Assembly (NCBI GenBank): GCA_947174785.1
Contig: CAMWKG010000001.1
Coordinates: 1-64,000, forward strand
Reading direction: 5' to 3'
Origin: an uncultured Mollicutes bacterium
GTDB lineage: Bacteria; Bacillota_I; Bacilli_A; Acholeplasmatales; Anaeroplasmataceae
DNA: 64,000 bases
A program made the position numbers and the translations under genes. Shown piece by piece: positions 52,537 through 61,437 of the stretch. The notes below the pieces were generated by a model. That model saw nothing but the letters and a program-made list of their open reading frames with translations. It was not told the origin of the DNA and made no database searches. How positions within the stretch are numbered: the stretch's first letter is position 1; every line of letters starts with the position of its first letter.

Positions 52537-52921
52537 TGGTGGAGCCGGGGGGAATCGAACCCCCGTACGCAGCATTTGCCACTATACTTTCTACACGTTT
52601 AGTTTATTTTGAAATTTCATTTGCCCTAAGCAAATAAACAAGCCAAAGACAAACTACGCTCTATTAAAGTTCTTCTATCTAGTTAGAGTAGCACCAGATA
52701 GATATATCCTATATGAGTTGAACCCTTGAAGGAATGCTATAGGAGACAAACCTTGCAAAGTCGCTTGAATTAAATTAGCAAGCGTATGCAGCGCTCATAT
52801 TGTTAGCGCGTGCAAATAAATGTGTATTTTTTGCGGTTATTTAACCTCGACGTTGTTAAAGCAGACTACTGCTACGTGCTTATATAGCTTTAATTGCCAC
52901 GGCGAATCCATAAACGACCCC
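52537..52921 (-). ncRNA. ssrA: tmRNA (one-piece ssrA)
   Basis: 385 bases. The 5' GGGGTCG (52921-52915) pairs over seven bases with CGGCTCC before the encoded ACCA end (52537-52539 is CCA), and GTTCGATTCCCC is the T arm. ATAACC precedes the resume codon GCA at about 52836. The tag would read AKNTHLFARANN then MSAAYAC, ending at TAA. Most tags end in ALAA or similar. The frame choice rests on the ATAACC position, as in B. subtilis. SmpB is encoded just upstream. Confidence 0.93.
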
Positions 52922-52925
52922 ATGG

Positions 52926-52953
52926 AATTCTATAGTCTTATAACTATAGAATT
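52926..52953 (-). repeat. Perfect 11-bp inverted repeat between smpB and ssrA
   Basis: AATTCTATAGT (52926-52936) and ACTATAGAATT (52943-52953) with a 6-base loop. The far arm covers the smpB stop codon, and the near arm ends 4 bases from the tmRNA 5' end. It may be a processing hairpin. Confidence 0.8.
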
Positions 52954-53404
52954 AATATCTTGTTGCATCCTTTAATGCTTTTTCAATTTTTCTTTTACTA
53001 TCCTTTTCTTTTAGGGCTTCTCTTTTATCAGTAAGCTTTTTACCTTTACATAAGGCAATCTCAATTTTAAGGAGTGAGCCTACAAAATATGCTTTCAATG
53101 CAACAATAGCTAGGCCCTCAAGCTTTACCTTTGTAGCTAGCTTAACCGTTTCATGTTCATGAAGCAAAAGCTCTCTTGAACGAAATTCATCATGATTAAA
53201 AATATTGCCTTGATCATATTTTGCTATATTCATGTTGATGATATAGGGCTTATTATTTTTAATTAAGACATAGGCATCATTGATGTTGCATTTGCCTGCA
53301 CGTACAGATTTGATTTCTGTACCTGTAAGCTTAATTCCTGCCTCAAACTTATCTAGGATAAAGTATTCAAAGCTAGCCTTTTTATTTGTACATACGATTT
53401 TCAT
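52952..53404 (-). CDS. smpB: SmpB, tmRNA-binding protein
   Basis: 150 residues. The opening NKKASFEYFILDKFEAGI, the LTGTEIKSVRAGKCNI core and the basic tail (KKLTDKREALKEKDSKRK, then DATRY) match SmpB. It carries tmRNA to stalled ribosomes. It lies between rnr and ssrA as in B. subtilis, with 3 bases after rnr. Confidence 0.96.
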   Translation of the reverse strand: MKIVCTNKKASFEYFILDKFEAGIKLTGTEIKSVRAGKCNINDAYVLIKNNKPYIINMNIAKYDQGNIFNHDEFRSRELLLHEHETVKLATKVKLEGLAIVALKAYFVGSLLKIEIALCKGKKLTDKREALKEKDSKRKIEKALKDATRY

Positions 53405-53407
53405 ACG

Positions 53408-55492
53408 TTATACCTCACCTAAATTATAATCGTTTAGAAACATAAAATCAACCCTTTGTGTAGTTCGATCTGCATGAACAACAATTACCTCTACCTCATC
53501 TCCAAGCTGGTAGGTTGTATTTCCGTCAGTATAGCAATGCTCTTCCTCATCATAAGAAAAATATCTTGCCATTGTATCTATGCTCACAAGTCCCTCTACT
53601 CCATTATCTAAGGTAACAAAAATTCCAAATGAGGTAAGTGAGGTAATAACACCTTTAAAGGTAGCATGAATCTGCTTTTCCATATACCAAGCATATAGCA
53701 TATCGTTTACCTCACGCTCACAGTCAATGCTGTTTCTTTCACTCTTTGAGTTCCTTAGTGCTAGTTCAGGTAAAATATGACTAAAATGATTTATATCCTC
53801 ATCTAAATTTTTAGGGTGAAGTAAAATTTCTTTAATCATACGGTGAACCATCAAATCTGGATATCTTCTAATAGGGGAGGTAAAATGACAATAATACTGC
53901 ATAGCAAGCCCATAGTGTCCTAAACAAATTTCTGAGTATCTTGCCTTCATCATACTTCTTAAAACAAGATTATGATAGATTTCCTTATGCGGAAGTTCTT
54001 CCATATTTTTTATAATCCTTTGAAGGTCTAAGGAGGAGATTTTTTTCTTTCTGTGCTCTATATCTATTCCCATAGTATTTAATTCTTGTAGGGTTTCTAA
54101 TAGTTTATCCTGATCTGGCTTTTCATGCACACGATACATGCAAGGAAGATTCATTATATTCATATGATAAGCAACTGTCTCATTTGCCATAAGCATAAAA
54201 TCTTCTATGAGAAGCTCGCCTTGTTCCCGCTCAATAGGTACAATTTCTATAGGTTCTCCTTCTTCATTTAGCTTAAATTTATATTCTTTGATGTCAAAAT
54301 CTAAGGCTCCCTTTTTCATTCTTTTCCTTCGAATGATTTTAGAAAGCTCAAGACAAACCCTTAATGGCTCAACTAAATCCGGATATAAGGCCTCCAGCTC
54401 CTTGTTTCCATTTAGAATTTCATTGACCTTTTTATAGGTCATTCTATGCTTAGAAGAGATAACTCCTTCGACAATTTCATAATCTATAAGGTTGCCTTCC
54501 TTAGATATGCGCATTAAACAGGCTAAAACTAAGCGATTTACATTCTCATTTAAAGAGCATATTCCATTAGAAAGCTTATGAGGAAGCATAGGAATGACTC
54601 TATCAGCTAGATAGACTGAGGTTCCTCTTTTTAATGCTTCCTTATCTAGAGGACTTCCCTCTTTTACATAATGAGAAACATCAGCAATGTAAACACCTAA
54701 ATCAAAGCTACCATCTTCGTTTTTCTTAACCTCAATTGCATCATCAAAATCCTTCGAATCATCCCCATCAATTGTAATAATCAAATGGTCTCTAAAATCT
54801 TTTCTACCTAGTATTTCATCCTCTGAAACATAGTCCTTTATCTCATGGATTTCATCATAAACTTCCTTTGGAAATTCTAAATCAAATCCGTATTCTAAAG
54901 CAATTTGACTAATCTCAATTCCTGGATCGTCTTTATGTCCTATAATCTCTAAAACCTCTGCCTCTATGGCAGTTCCTACATAAGAAAGCTTTCCATAAAC
55001 AATCATATCCTCTTCTAAATTGGGAATTTCTTTTTTTACGATAGCTTTAACCTGGAATTTTGGATTTGAAGAATAAATGAAGGATTTCATCTTTCCCTTT
55101 TTTGTTCTTCTTTTAAAATGGCCAATAATAAATTCATGACATCTTTTACTAACCTTTATAATGGCTCCATTTGTTAAACGATGTCCACTAAAATAAGGAT
55201 AAAATAAAACGGTATCCCCATTATAGATATTATTTAGGAAATCCTCTTTCACAAAATAATCAGCTTCCTCACCATCTACGGTGATAAAGCCATAGCCAGC
55301 ACTCTTTATAGTGACAACACCTTCCATAATAAAGCCATAATACTTTGTTCCTTTTGGATGATAAAGTATGTCAGCTTCCACAAGTTGTTGTAAAATTAGG
55401 CTGCAATTTTTCTTTGAAATATTGGAAAGTCTTTGTATTTCATCGAATTCTGTAATTCCCTGTTTGATTAAATTGAGTATCTTTTCTTCCAT
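53408..55492 (-). CDS. rnr: Ribonuclease R
   Basis: 694 residues. An N-terminal winged helix (EIQRLSNISKKNCSLILQQL) is followed by two cold-shock domains, the RNB catalytic domain with DGDDSKDFDDAIEV (acidic metal ligands) and the C-terminal S1 domain (FKGVITSLTSFGIFVTLDNG). It degrades structured RNA processively from the 3' end and, with tmRNA-SmpB, destroys non-stop mRNAs. AAAGGAGGTGATG precedes the ATG. A terminator just upstream, in secG, may limit readthrough. Confidence 0.95.
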   Translation of the reverse strand: MEEKILNLIKQGITEFDEIQRLSNISKKNCSLILQQLVEADILYHPKGTKYYGFIMEGVVTIKSAGYGFITVDGEEADYFVKEDFLNNIYNGDTVLFYPYFSGHRLTNGAIIKVSKRCHEFIIGHFKRRTKKGKMKSFIYSSNPKFQVKAIVKKEIPNLEEDMIVYGKLSYVGTAIEAEVLEIIGHKDDPGIEISQIALEYGFDLEFPKEVYDEIHEIKDYVSEDEILGRKDFRDHLIITIDGDDSKDFDDAIEVKKNEDGSFDLGVYIADVSHYVKEGSPLDKEALKRGTSVYLADRVIPMLPHKLSNGICSLNENVNRLVLACLMRISKEGNLIDYEIVEGVISSKHRMTYKKVNEILNGNKELEALYPDLVEPLRVCLELSKIIRRKRMKKGALDFDIKEYKFKLNEEGEPIEIVPIEREQGELLIEDFMLMANETVAYHMNIMNLPCMYRVHEKPDQDKLLETLQELNTMGIDIEHRKKKISSLDLQRIIKNMEELPHKEIYHNLVLRSMMKARYSEICLGHYGLAMQYYCHFTSPIRRYPDLMVHRMIKEILLHPKNLDEDINHFSHILPELALRNSKSERNSIDCEREVNDMLYAWYMEKQIHATFKGVITSLTSFGIFVTLDNGVEGLVSIDTMARYFSYDEEEHCYTDGNTTYQLGDEVEVIVVHADRTTQRVDFMFLNDYNLGEV

Positions 55493-55512
55493 ACTTCATC
55501 ACCTCCTTTACG

Positions 55513-55542
55513 GGAAAAAAAAGAGATTTCTTTCGAAATCTC
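55513..55542 (-). terminator. secG terminator, immediately before rnr
   Basis: On the minus strand GAGATTTC, a GAAA tetraloop, GAAATCTC and eight Ts. It begins at the secG stop and lies 21 bases before rnr. Confidence 0.85.
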
Positions 55543-55777
55543 AAGCTTGGTGTAAGGCAACAGATGTTATAACAGATGCTATAAACAACGCACCTAGAAC
55601 AATTGTAGTTCTTTGTAGTACTAATTCAAGTCCACGAGTTTTCTGATTTTTAAATAACTCAGACTTGCTACCATTGAAGGCATCATTAATATCATCTTTA
55701 GAATCTTGCATCATAACAATAGCAATTAATGCGATTGATAAAACCAATACAATATAATCTATCCATAACATAGGCAT
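55541..55777 (-). CDS. secG: Protein translocase subunit SecG
   Basis: 78 residues from the ATG at 55777, which follows AAGGAGATTT. Two membrane helices (about 3-20 and 52-72) flank a polar loop with the SecG-like VMMQDSKDDINDAFNG and LVLQRTTIVLG. SecG is the third subunit of the SecYEG channel. Placement upstream of rnr-smpB-ssrA matches B. subtilis. Confidence 0.93.
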   Translation of the reverse strand: MPMLWIDYIVLVLSIALIAIVMMQDSKDDINDAFNGSKSELFKNQKTRGLELVLQRTTIVLGALFIASVITSVALHQA

Positions 55778-55812
55778 AAATCTCCTTATATTTATCTTAA
55801 AACTTCTTAACA

Positions 55813-55841
55813 ATTATATCATTAAGTTATCTTGTTTTCAA
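55813..55841 (-). promoter_or_regulatory. secG promoter
   Basis: On the minus strand TTGAAA, 17 bases, TATAAT, with TG one base before the -10. Confidence 0.85.
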
Positions 55842-55845
55842 CAAC

Positions 55846-57144
55846 TTATTTAATTATTTTTAAAATTAATTTTGAATCTACTAAGGTTTTACTGATTTGA
55901 TAAGCACTTCTTAGCAATTTTTTGGTCTCTTCTACATCTGCCTTATTTGAGTGTAGTGTAGCTAAAATGTCTCCTTTACATACCTTATCATTGACCTTTT
56001 TAGCTAAAACTATACCAACACTGTGATCGATGCTATCTCCAATTTTGCTGCGGCCAGCACCTAGCATCATTGCTGCATTGCCAATTGCAAGAGCATCAAT
56101 ATGACTGACATAACCATCCTCTTGTGCTACAACTTCAGTTATATACTTTGCAGCCTTAAATTTTTCTGGAGAATAAATATAGCTTGAATCTCCTCCTTGA
56201 GCCTCTACAAGCTTAGCTAAAGTATTTAAGCCTTCTTTATTGTCAATTTGCTTTTGTAAAAGCTTCTTAGCTTCTTCAATTGTATTTACAAGCTTAGCAG
56301 CAAGTACTAAATGAGCAGCTACTTCTAAGCACAATTCTGTAAAGTCCTTAGGTCCTTTTCCATTTAAGGTATCTATGGCCTCAACTACTTCTAAAGAATT
56401 TCCAACTGCAAGTCCTAATGGCTCATCCATATTGGTTAAAATGGCAGTCATATCCTTTCCACAGTTTTTGCCGATATTGACCATTAAGGTTGCAAGCTTT
56501 GTTGCATCCTCAACATTCTTCATAAATGCACCACTACCTACTTTTACATCTAGACAGATAGCATCAGCCCCACTTGCAAGCTTTTTACTCATAATAGAGG
56601 AAGCAATTAAAGGAATAGATTCAACAGTACCTGTAACGTCTCTTAAAGCATAAAGCTTTTTATCTGCAGGAGCTAGTTCTCCTGTTTGACCTACAAGGGC
56701 AATACCAATTTTATTTACCTGTTTAATAAAATTTTCCTCACTCATATTGATATCATATCCAGGAATAGCCTCAAGCTTATCCAAAGTACCACCAGTATGA
56801 CCTAAGCCTCTTCCACTCATCTTAGCGAATTTAATCCCTAAAGATGCCACAAGTGGTCCTACAACTAAAGAGGTTTTATCTCCAACTCCACCTGTGGAAT
56901 GCTTATCCACTTTAATTCCTTTTATAGCACTTAAGTCTAAGACATCTCCACTATGTAAAATACTTTCTGTTAAGTAAGTGGCTTCTAAGTCTGTCATTCC
57001 TCTAAAATAAACAGCCATTGTTAAGGCAGAGGCTTGATAGGTATCAATTGTGCCATTTGTGAATCCCTCTATAAAAAATTGGATTTCTTCTTTGGTTAAC
57101 TCAAAGCCATCTCTTTTCTTAATAATTATGTCTACTGCACGCAT
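55846..57144 (-). CDS. pdp: Pyrimidine-nucleoside phosphorylase
   Basis: 432 residues. The signature KHSTGGVGDKTS near residue 80 and SGRGLGHTGGTLDKLE near 110 are clear. It cleaves uridine, thymidine or deoxyuridine to base and sugar-1-phosphate, which deoB (16.9 kb) converts to the 5-phosphate. It stands alone here. A thymidine-specific (deoA-type) preference cannot be excluded. Confidence 0.95.
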   Translation of the reverse strand: MRAVDIIIKKRDGFELTKEEIQFFIEGFTNGTIDTYQASALTMAVYFRGMTDLEATYLTESILHSGDVLDLSAIKGIKVDKHSTGGVGDKTSLVVGPLVASLGIKFAKMSGRGLGHTGGTLDKLEAIPGYDINMSEENFIKQVNKIGIALVGQTGELAPADKKLYALRDVTGTVESIPLIASSIMSKKLASGADAICLDVKVGSGAFMKNVEDATKLATLMVNIGKNCGKDMTAILTNMDEPLGLAVGNSLEVVEAIDTLNGKGPKDFTELCLEVAAHLVLAAKLVNTIEEAKKLLQKQIDNKEGLNTLAKLVEAQGGDSSYIYSPEKFKAAKYITEVVAQEDGYVSHIDALAIGNAAMMLGAGRSKIGDSIDHSVGIVLAKKVNDKVCKGDILATLHSNKADVEETKKLLRSAYQISKTLVDSKLILKIIK

Positions 57145-57195
57145 ATTTAAAACTCCTTTGTTATCGTATTTGTATAAATGTATTGTATCATTTTT

Positions 57196-57240
57196 TAAAG
57201 AAAAAAGAAAGAGGCTTTATAGCAGATTATAATAGCCTAA
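57196..57240 (-). terminator. Possible pheA terminator
   Basis: On the minus strand AGGCT and AGCCT arms flank an imperfect stem that includes the pheA stop codon, followed by a T-rich run. Confidence 0.5.
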
Positions 57241-58029
57241 AATGTGAAAATTACACTCTTCTTTTTCTTCAATTTCTAGTTGTAAAGCTTTTAATGAAGC
57301 TAGTTCGTTCTGATTTAACATAAATTCTATATAAAATATATATTTTCCTATAATATCCTTTCGAGGACGGGAAAGAATTGCACTTAAATTAATTCCATGG
57401 TCATTAAAGCTTTTCAATATGGAATATAAGACACCTGGTTGATCTAATTTAGGTGTAATCACGACAGAACAGCTTAAATTACTATCTTCATGAATTTGAG
57501 GAGCTTCTTTAGATAGTAAAACAAAACGCGTTTCGTCCTTAATTTCTCCGATAATACTTCTATAAACACAAGGAAATTCCTCTAGAGAAATGTGACTTGG
57601 AAGAATTGCTCCTATATTCTTTCTTTCCTTCTTTTTTAAAAGCTCTAAGCTTTCCATATTAGATTGAGTAATAATGGGAATCAAATTGTTCTTCAAAATG
57701 AAATCCTGACACTGTCCATATGCCTTAAATTGAACATAAACTTCTTTGATTTCCTCTATATTTTTTTCATAGCTTGCAAAGTTGAAATTCACATCAAGCT
57801 TCACTTGATAATGGATAGAAGCCTTGGTTTTGATGATACCATCAAGGCTTTCCATCACAAATCCATCTAAGGTATTTTCAAATGGCACTAAAGCATCCGT
57901 TTCATTATCCATATGATGAATAACCTCAAAGATATTAGGATAATATTCGATTTGATAGCTTTTTTCTAATTTTAGGGCTGCCTTATCAGAGTATGTACCT
58001 TTTGGACCTAAAACTGCTAGTTTTTTCAT
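57217..58029 (-). CDS. pheA: Prephenate dehydratase
   Basis: 270 residues. The catalytic domain begins VLGPKGTYSDKAAL and contains the TRF motif (DETRFVLL) near residue 171. An ACT domain for feedback by phenylalanine follows (VVITPKLDQPGVLYSIL, then the LSRPRKD loop). It makes phenylpyruvate for Phe synthesis. It overlaps the S51 peptidase gene by 4 bases; a role in amino-acid balance for the group is inference. Confidence 0.94.
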   Translation of the reverse strand: MKKLAVLGPKGTYSDKAALKLEKSYQIEYYPNIFEVIHHMDNETDALVPFENTLDGFVMESLDGIIKTKASIHYQVKLDVNFNFASYEKNIEEIKEVYVQFKAYGQCQDFILKNNLIPIITQSNMESLELLKKKERKNIGAILPSHISLEEFPCVYRSIIGEIKDETRFVLLSKEAPQIHEDSNLSCSVVITPKLDQPGVLYSILKSFNDHGINLSAILSRPRKDIIGKYIFYIEFMLNQNELASLKALQLEIEEKEECNFHILGYYNLL

Positions 58030-58715
58030 TTTTTCACCTCATAGATTGGACTCATAAGATAGTTATTTTTTGAATCAAAAAAATAGACACTTTTTGTTTG
58101 GTCTTGTTTAAAAATGATGGAAGAATTCTGAAATAAAATAGCCGTATCATCTTCTATTGCATATCCATCAAATGGATAATGCTTTACTTCCACATTATAG
58201 CAGTCTAATCCATCATGATCATAGTGTGGACAGATGGTAATAGGAAGTAGCCCTATTCCTTCTACCATTTGATAGTTATAATTATGACCTTTGTCCTTAT
58301 AGCTATAACGATCTCCCATACCAAATTTAGAAAATAGGATTGCTCCTGCAGAAATTCCCATAAACAGCTTTTCTGTATCTTTGTATTGTTCAAGTATATA
58401 ATCTATTTTATATTCTCTTACTAACCGAACTAATTCTTCTGCACAGCCACCACTAAAATAGATGACATCTGAATTGTGGATAGCTAGTTGTACATCATCC
58501 CAAGCTTCAAATTCAGTTAAGTATTCTACAGCATATTCCTTTGGTACTAAAGCTTTAAATTTATTGATAGCATCTTCCATATCAGGATACGCAGCTAAAG
58601 GGATGAAAAGAATTTTTTTGGGCTGAAAGTTTAGGTAAGAAAAAATCTTCTCTTCTAAAGTAAAATCTGTTAGATGTGGAATACTTCTTCCTCCAATTAA
58701 AGCAAAGTATGCCAT
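58026..58715 (-). CDS. Peptidase S51-like (dipeptidase E) protein
   Basis: 229 residues. The nucleophile serine lies in GISAGAILF near residue 120, and PHYDHDG near 161 fits the S51 fold, a class-I glutamine-amidotransferase-like fold. Dipeptidase E cleaves Asp-X dipeptides; cyanophycinase is a relative. The substrate here is unknown. It is co-translated with pheA (4-base overlap). Confidence 0.82.
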   Translation of the reverse strand: MAYFALIGGRSIPHLTDFTLEEKIFSYLNFQPKKILFIPLAAYPDMEDAINKFKALVPKEYAVEYLTEFEAWDDVQLAIHNSDVIYFSGGCAEELVRLVREYKIDYILEQYKDTEKLFMGISAGAILFSKFGMGDRYSYKDKGHNYNYQMVEGIGLLPITICPHYDHDGLDCYNVEVKHYPFDGYAIEDDTAILFQNSSIIFKQDQTKSVYFFDSKNNYLMSPIYEVKK

Positions 58716-58719
58716 AGCC

Positions 58720-59358
58720 TCACCTTCTTTTTCTCGCCTCTAAACGATAGATTGGACCTAACTTAGACCATTTTTCTTCAAACTCAGTTTCAATATTAAA
58801 TATCTCTTTATCCTGATGTAAATCCAAGGAGATATTAGATATCAACCAGTCATTCTCATTAAAGGATTCCAAAGAAAATTCGAATAGCTTTCTATTATCT
58901 GTTTTCTGATATATCGCTCCCTCAGGATTTAAAATATGACTATAGCTCTCTAAAAAGGTCTTATAGGTAAGTCTTCTTTTCTTATGGGCGGATTTTGGCC
59001 ATGGATCAGAAAAGTTGATATAAATTAAAGATACTTCAGCAATTGCAAAAGCATCTTCAATATGTGTTGCATCAAGTAGGATTAATCTTAAATTAGGTAG
59101 ATTCAAAGCTTCAAGCTTTTCTGATGCACGCAATAAAACAGAGTCATATTTTTCTATAGCAATATAGTTAATATCTGGATTAAGTCCTGCAAGCTCTTTA
59201 ATAAACTGACCCTTCCCACAACCAATTTCTATATGAATTGGGTTAGGATTTTTAAAAACAGAAGCCCAATTTCCTTTATACTCTATAGGATTTTCTATAA
59301 AATAGTTTTTATTTTCTTTTAAACGCTCATAGGCATTTTTTACTTTTCTTAACCGCAT
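58720..59358 (-). CDS. trmB: tRNA (guanine-N7-)-methyltransferase
   Basis: 212 residues. The opening MRLRKVKNAYERL, then HIEIGCGKGQFI (SAM site) near residue 37 and NFSDPWPKSAHKKRRL near 116 are TrmB signatures. It methylates G46 of tRNA variable loops. It is 2 bases from pepV and precedes the S51 gene. Confidence 0.95.
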   Translation of the reverse strand: MRLRKVKNAYERLKENKNYFIENPIEYKGNWASVFKNPNPIHIEIGCGKGQFIKELAGLNPDINYIAIEKYDSVLLRASEKLEALNLPNLRLILLDATHIEDAFAIAEVSLIYINFSDPWPKSAHKKRRLTYKTFLESYSHILNPEGAIYQKTDNRKLFEFSLESFNENDWLISNISLDLHQDKEIFNIETEFEEKWSKLGPIYRLEARKRR

Positions 59359-59360
59359 AT

Positions 59361-60707
59361 TTATTTTGTAAGCTCATATATTGCCTTTGCATAAATTAGA
59401 ATGGCATTTTTAAAATCCTCTAATAGCATATATTCATCAGCAATATGACATACATCCTCTCTTCCTGGCATTAATGGTCCATAGGCAACTCCATTTTCAA
59501 TAAACTTAGCATAAGTACCACCACCGATGGTCATAGGCTCTGCAGTAGTATCGCCTGTTACCTCTTTATAAACACCCATTAAAGTTGTTACTAAAAAGCT
59601 ATTTGGATCTACATAATGGAATCCACCAAAGCCTAAAACATTAGCTCTTAAATTTGCTGTTTTAGCTGCTTCTTTAATTTTATCTCTCATCACATCTTCA
59701 TGCTCTTTTCTAGGAACTCGAGAATCTATGCCAATTAAAATAGAACCATCCTTAATATGGACTAATCCAACATTACTTGTTAGCTCCTTCATCTCTTCAT
59801 CATATAAATCATATCCAAGCTTTTTTCCAAATGGATCAAAGGTTAAATACTTCACAAAAAACTCTGATAAGGTTGAAGGCGCAGTCTCATTTAAAAATTC
59901 AAATAAAATAAAGCTTGCATTTACTCCATTTTGTGGCACCATTGCATGAGAGCCCTTCCCATAAGCATAATACGTATCCTTTTCTACTTTACCCTCATAA
60001 TGATTCTTTTCTAAAAAATCAAGGTATTCCTTCTTCAAGTTCTTAGAAAGCTTCATAGAAGCAAGTGCTGGAACAACATTATATCTTGTCCCACAAGTAA
60101 ACTCTGTTATGATTTCAGTATTATCTAATTTTCCTTCGAAATTGTAAGTCATATGAGCCTTTTCACCATAAATTAAAGGAAAATCTGCATCAGGAGAAAA
60201 GCCTAAATCAGGAACAGGATTTTTCTTAAAATAATGGGCAAGACATCTAGAGCCAGACTCCTCATCACAGCCCATAATCAAACGCACTTTATTCTTTGGG
60301 GTAAAGCCTTGATCCTTTAGAAGCTTCATTGCTAAATAGGAGGCAACTAATGGTCCTTTATCATCCATAGCCCCTCTACCAAAAAGCTTTCCCTCAGAAA
60401 TATTTAAAACAAATGGATTCGTTTTCCAGGTTTGCCCATCTACTGGAACGACATCTAAATGAGCAAGAATACCTAAAATTTCTTTCCCTTTTCCAAACTC
60501 AATATGTCCAGCATAGTTTTTATCATTTAATGTCTCAAAGCCATCCTTTTTAGCATATTCTAATATAAATTTTAAGGCATGCTTATTTTCTTCTCCAAAA
60601 GGAGCATCTGACTTTGGATTATACTCCTCTAAAACAGTTTTATAAGAGATGAGCTTTGATAGTAACAACAAGCCTTCTTCTACATATTTATCTACATGAA
60701 ATTCCAT
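59361..60707 (-). CDS. pepV: PepV-like dipeptidase (peptidase M20)
   Basis: 448 residues from the ATG at 60707 (AAAGGA upstream). The metal motifs LAHLDVVP near residue 78, GAMDDKGP near 107 and CDEESGS near 143 match the M20 PepV branch, which cleaves unsubstituted dipeptides and prefers beta-Ala-His. The lid insert (about 175-340) and the C-terminal GGGTYAKFI stretch are complete. It heads the pepV-trmB-S51-pheA operon. Confidence 0.92.
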   Translation of the reverse strand: MEFHVDKYVEEGLLLLSKLISYKTVLEEYNPKSDAPFGEENKHALKFILEYAKKDGFETLNDKNYAGHIEFGKGKEILGILAHLDVVPVDGQTWKTNPFVLNISEGKLFGRGAMDDKGPLVASYLAMKLLKDQGFTPKNKVRLIMGCDEESGSRCLAHYFKKNPVPDLGFSPDADFPLIYGEKAHMTYNFEGKLDNTEIITEFTCGTRYNVVPALASMKLSKNLKKEYLDFLEKNHYEGKVEKDTYYAYGKGSHAMVPQNGVNASFILFEFLNETAPSTLSEFFVKYLTFDPFGKKLGYDLYDEEMKELTSNVGLVHIKDGSILIGIDSRVPRKEHEDVMRDKIKEAAKTANLRANVLGFGGFHYVDPNSFLVTTLMGVYKEVTGDTTAEPMTIGGGTYAKFIENGVAYGPLMPGREDVCHIADEYMLLEDFKNAILIYAKAIYELTK

Positions 60708-60731
60708 AGTATGTCCTTTCCTTGAAACGTG

Positions 60732-60754
60732 AAAAAGGATTGAAACAATCCTTT
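60732..60754 (-). terminator. Terminator between the PTS-like pair and pepV
   Basis: On the minus strand AAAGGATTG, a TTT loop, CAATCCTTT and a T run. Confidence 0.85.
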
Positions 60755-61026
60755 TAAAGTTCAATTGCTAAATTTAATTCTATAAGCTTTTGAGTTATGG
60801 CAGAAATAGCTTCTTTTTCATCTTGTCCCTCTGCAGTAACCTCAATTTCTGTTCCACCACTAATCCCTAAGGAAAGAATTCCCATAAGAGATTTAAAATC
60901 AATTCGCTTTTGAAATGCTTTAAGAGAAATCTCCGAATGAAATTTCATAACAAAGTGAACGAGTTCTGTGGCAGGCTTCACACACAATCCTTGGTCAAGG
61001 ATGATTTTATATTTCTTGTTTTGCAT
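60754..61026 (-). CDS. HPr-like protein without the active-site histidine
   Basis: 90 residues. The overall HPr pattern is intact, including the Ser46 region (FKSLMGILSLGI). The active-site motif GLHARPA reads GLCVKPA: His15 is Cys (TGT at 60982-60984) and Arg17 is Lys. It therefore cannot pass phosphate from enzyme I to EIIA in the normal way. B. subtilis Crh is a parallel, with Gln at that site, and acts only via Ser46-P with CcpA. It lies 1 base from the EIIB-like gene. Confidence 0.88.
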   Translation of the reverse strand: MQNKKYKIILDQGLCVKPATELVHFVMKFHSEISLKAFQKRIDFKSLMGILSLGISGGTEIEVTAEGQDEKEAISAITQKLIELNLAIEL

Positions 61027-61027
61027 A

Positions 61028-61387
61028 TTATTCGCTCTTTGGTAAAGCTAAAACAGATGAGCAAATCGCTTCACTGTCATAGCTAAATAGCATTTTGATT
61101 GTTTGATTTGTAATAAAAACACCTGCGGTAGATTGTTTTTTTAATTCTTCTAAGTCTACGATTTCTAAATCTTCAACTTCAAAATGAACTCTTCCATTGA
61201 TTGTTTTTACATCAATGATATTATTTCTTTTACCTAAAGCTTCTACCAAATGCTCTATAAATTCCTCATTTACTTTGATTTTTGGTTGTTTTTTCTTAAT
61301 TAAAATAACTATAATGAAAGCCATAAGGGCTACACAAACCACACAAATGGAAATGATGATTGGTAATGCTGTTGCTAAAATATACAT
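61028..61387 (-). CDS. Membrane-anchored EIIB-like domain lacking its active Cys
   Basis: 119 residues from the ATG at 61387, which follows AAAGGAG by nine bases; a longer frame upstream has no ribosome site. One membrane helix (about 4-28) leads to a domain like the glucose-type PTS EIIB: EFIEHLVEALG, then the phosphorylation loop, then LKKQSTAGVFITNQTIKMLF. The loop that normally has NLDACITRLRV reads DVKTINGRVHF, so the phospho-Cys is missing. With the HPr-like neighbour it forms an apparently non-catalytic PTS pair. Confidence 0.78.
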   Translation of the reverse strand: MYILATALPIIISICVVCVALMAFIIVILIKKKQPKIKVNEEFIEHLVEALGKRNNIIDVKTINGRVHFEVEDLEIVDLEELKKQSTAGVFITNQTIKMLFSYDSEAICSSVLALPKSE

Positions 61388-61408
61388 ACTATACAACTCC
61401 TTTGTTTT

Positions 61409-61437
61409 ATTATAAATCTTTTTTTTGAATGAAACAA
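61409..61437 (-). promoter_or_regulatory. Promoter of the PTS-like pair
   Basis: On the minus strand TTGTTT, 17 bases, TATAAT, about 20 bases before the EIIB-like start. Confidence 0.75.
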
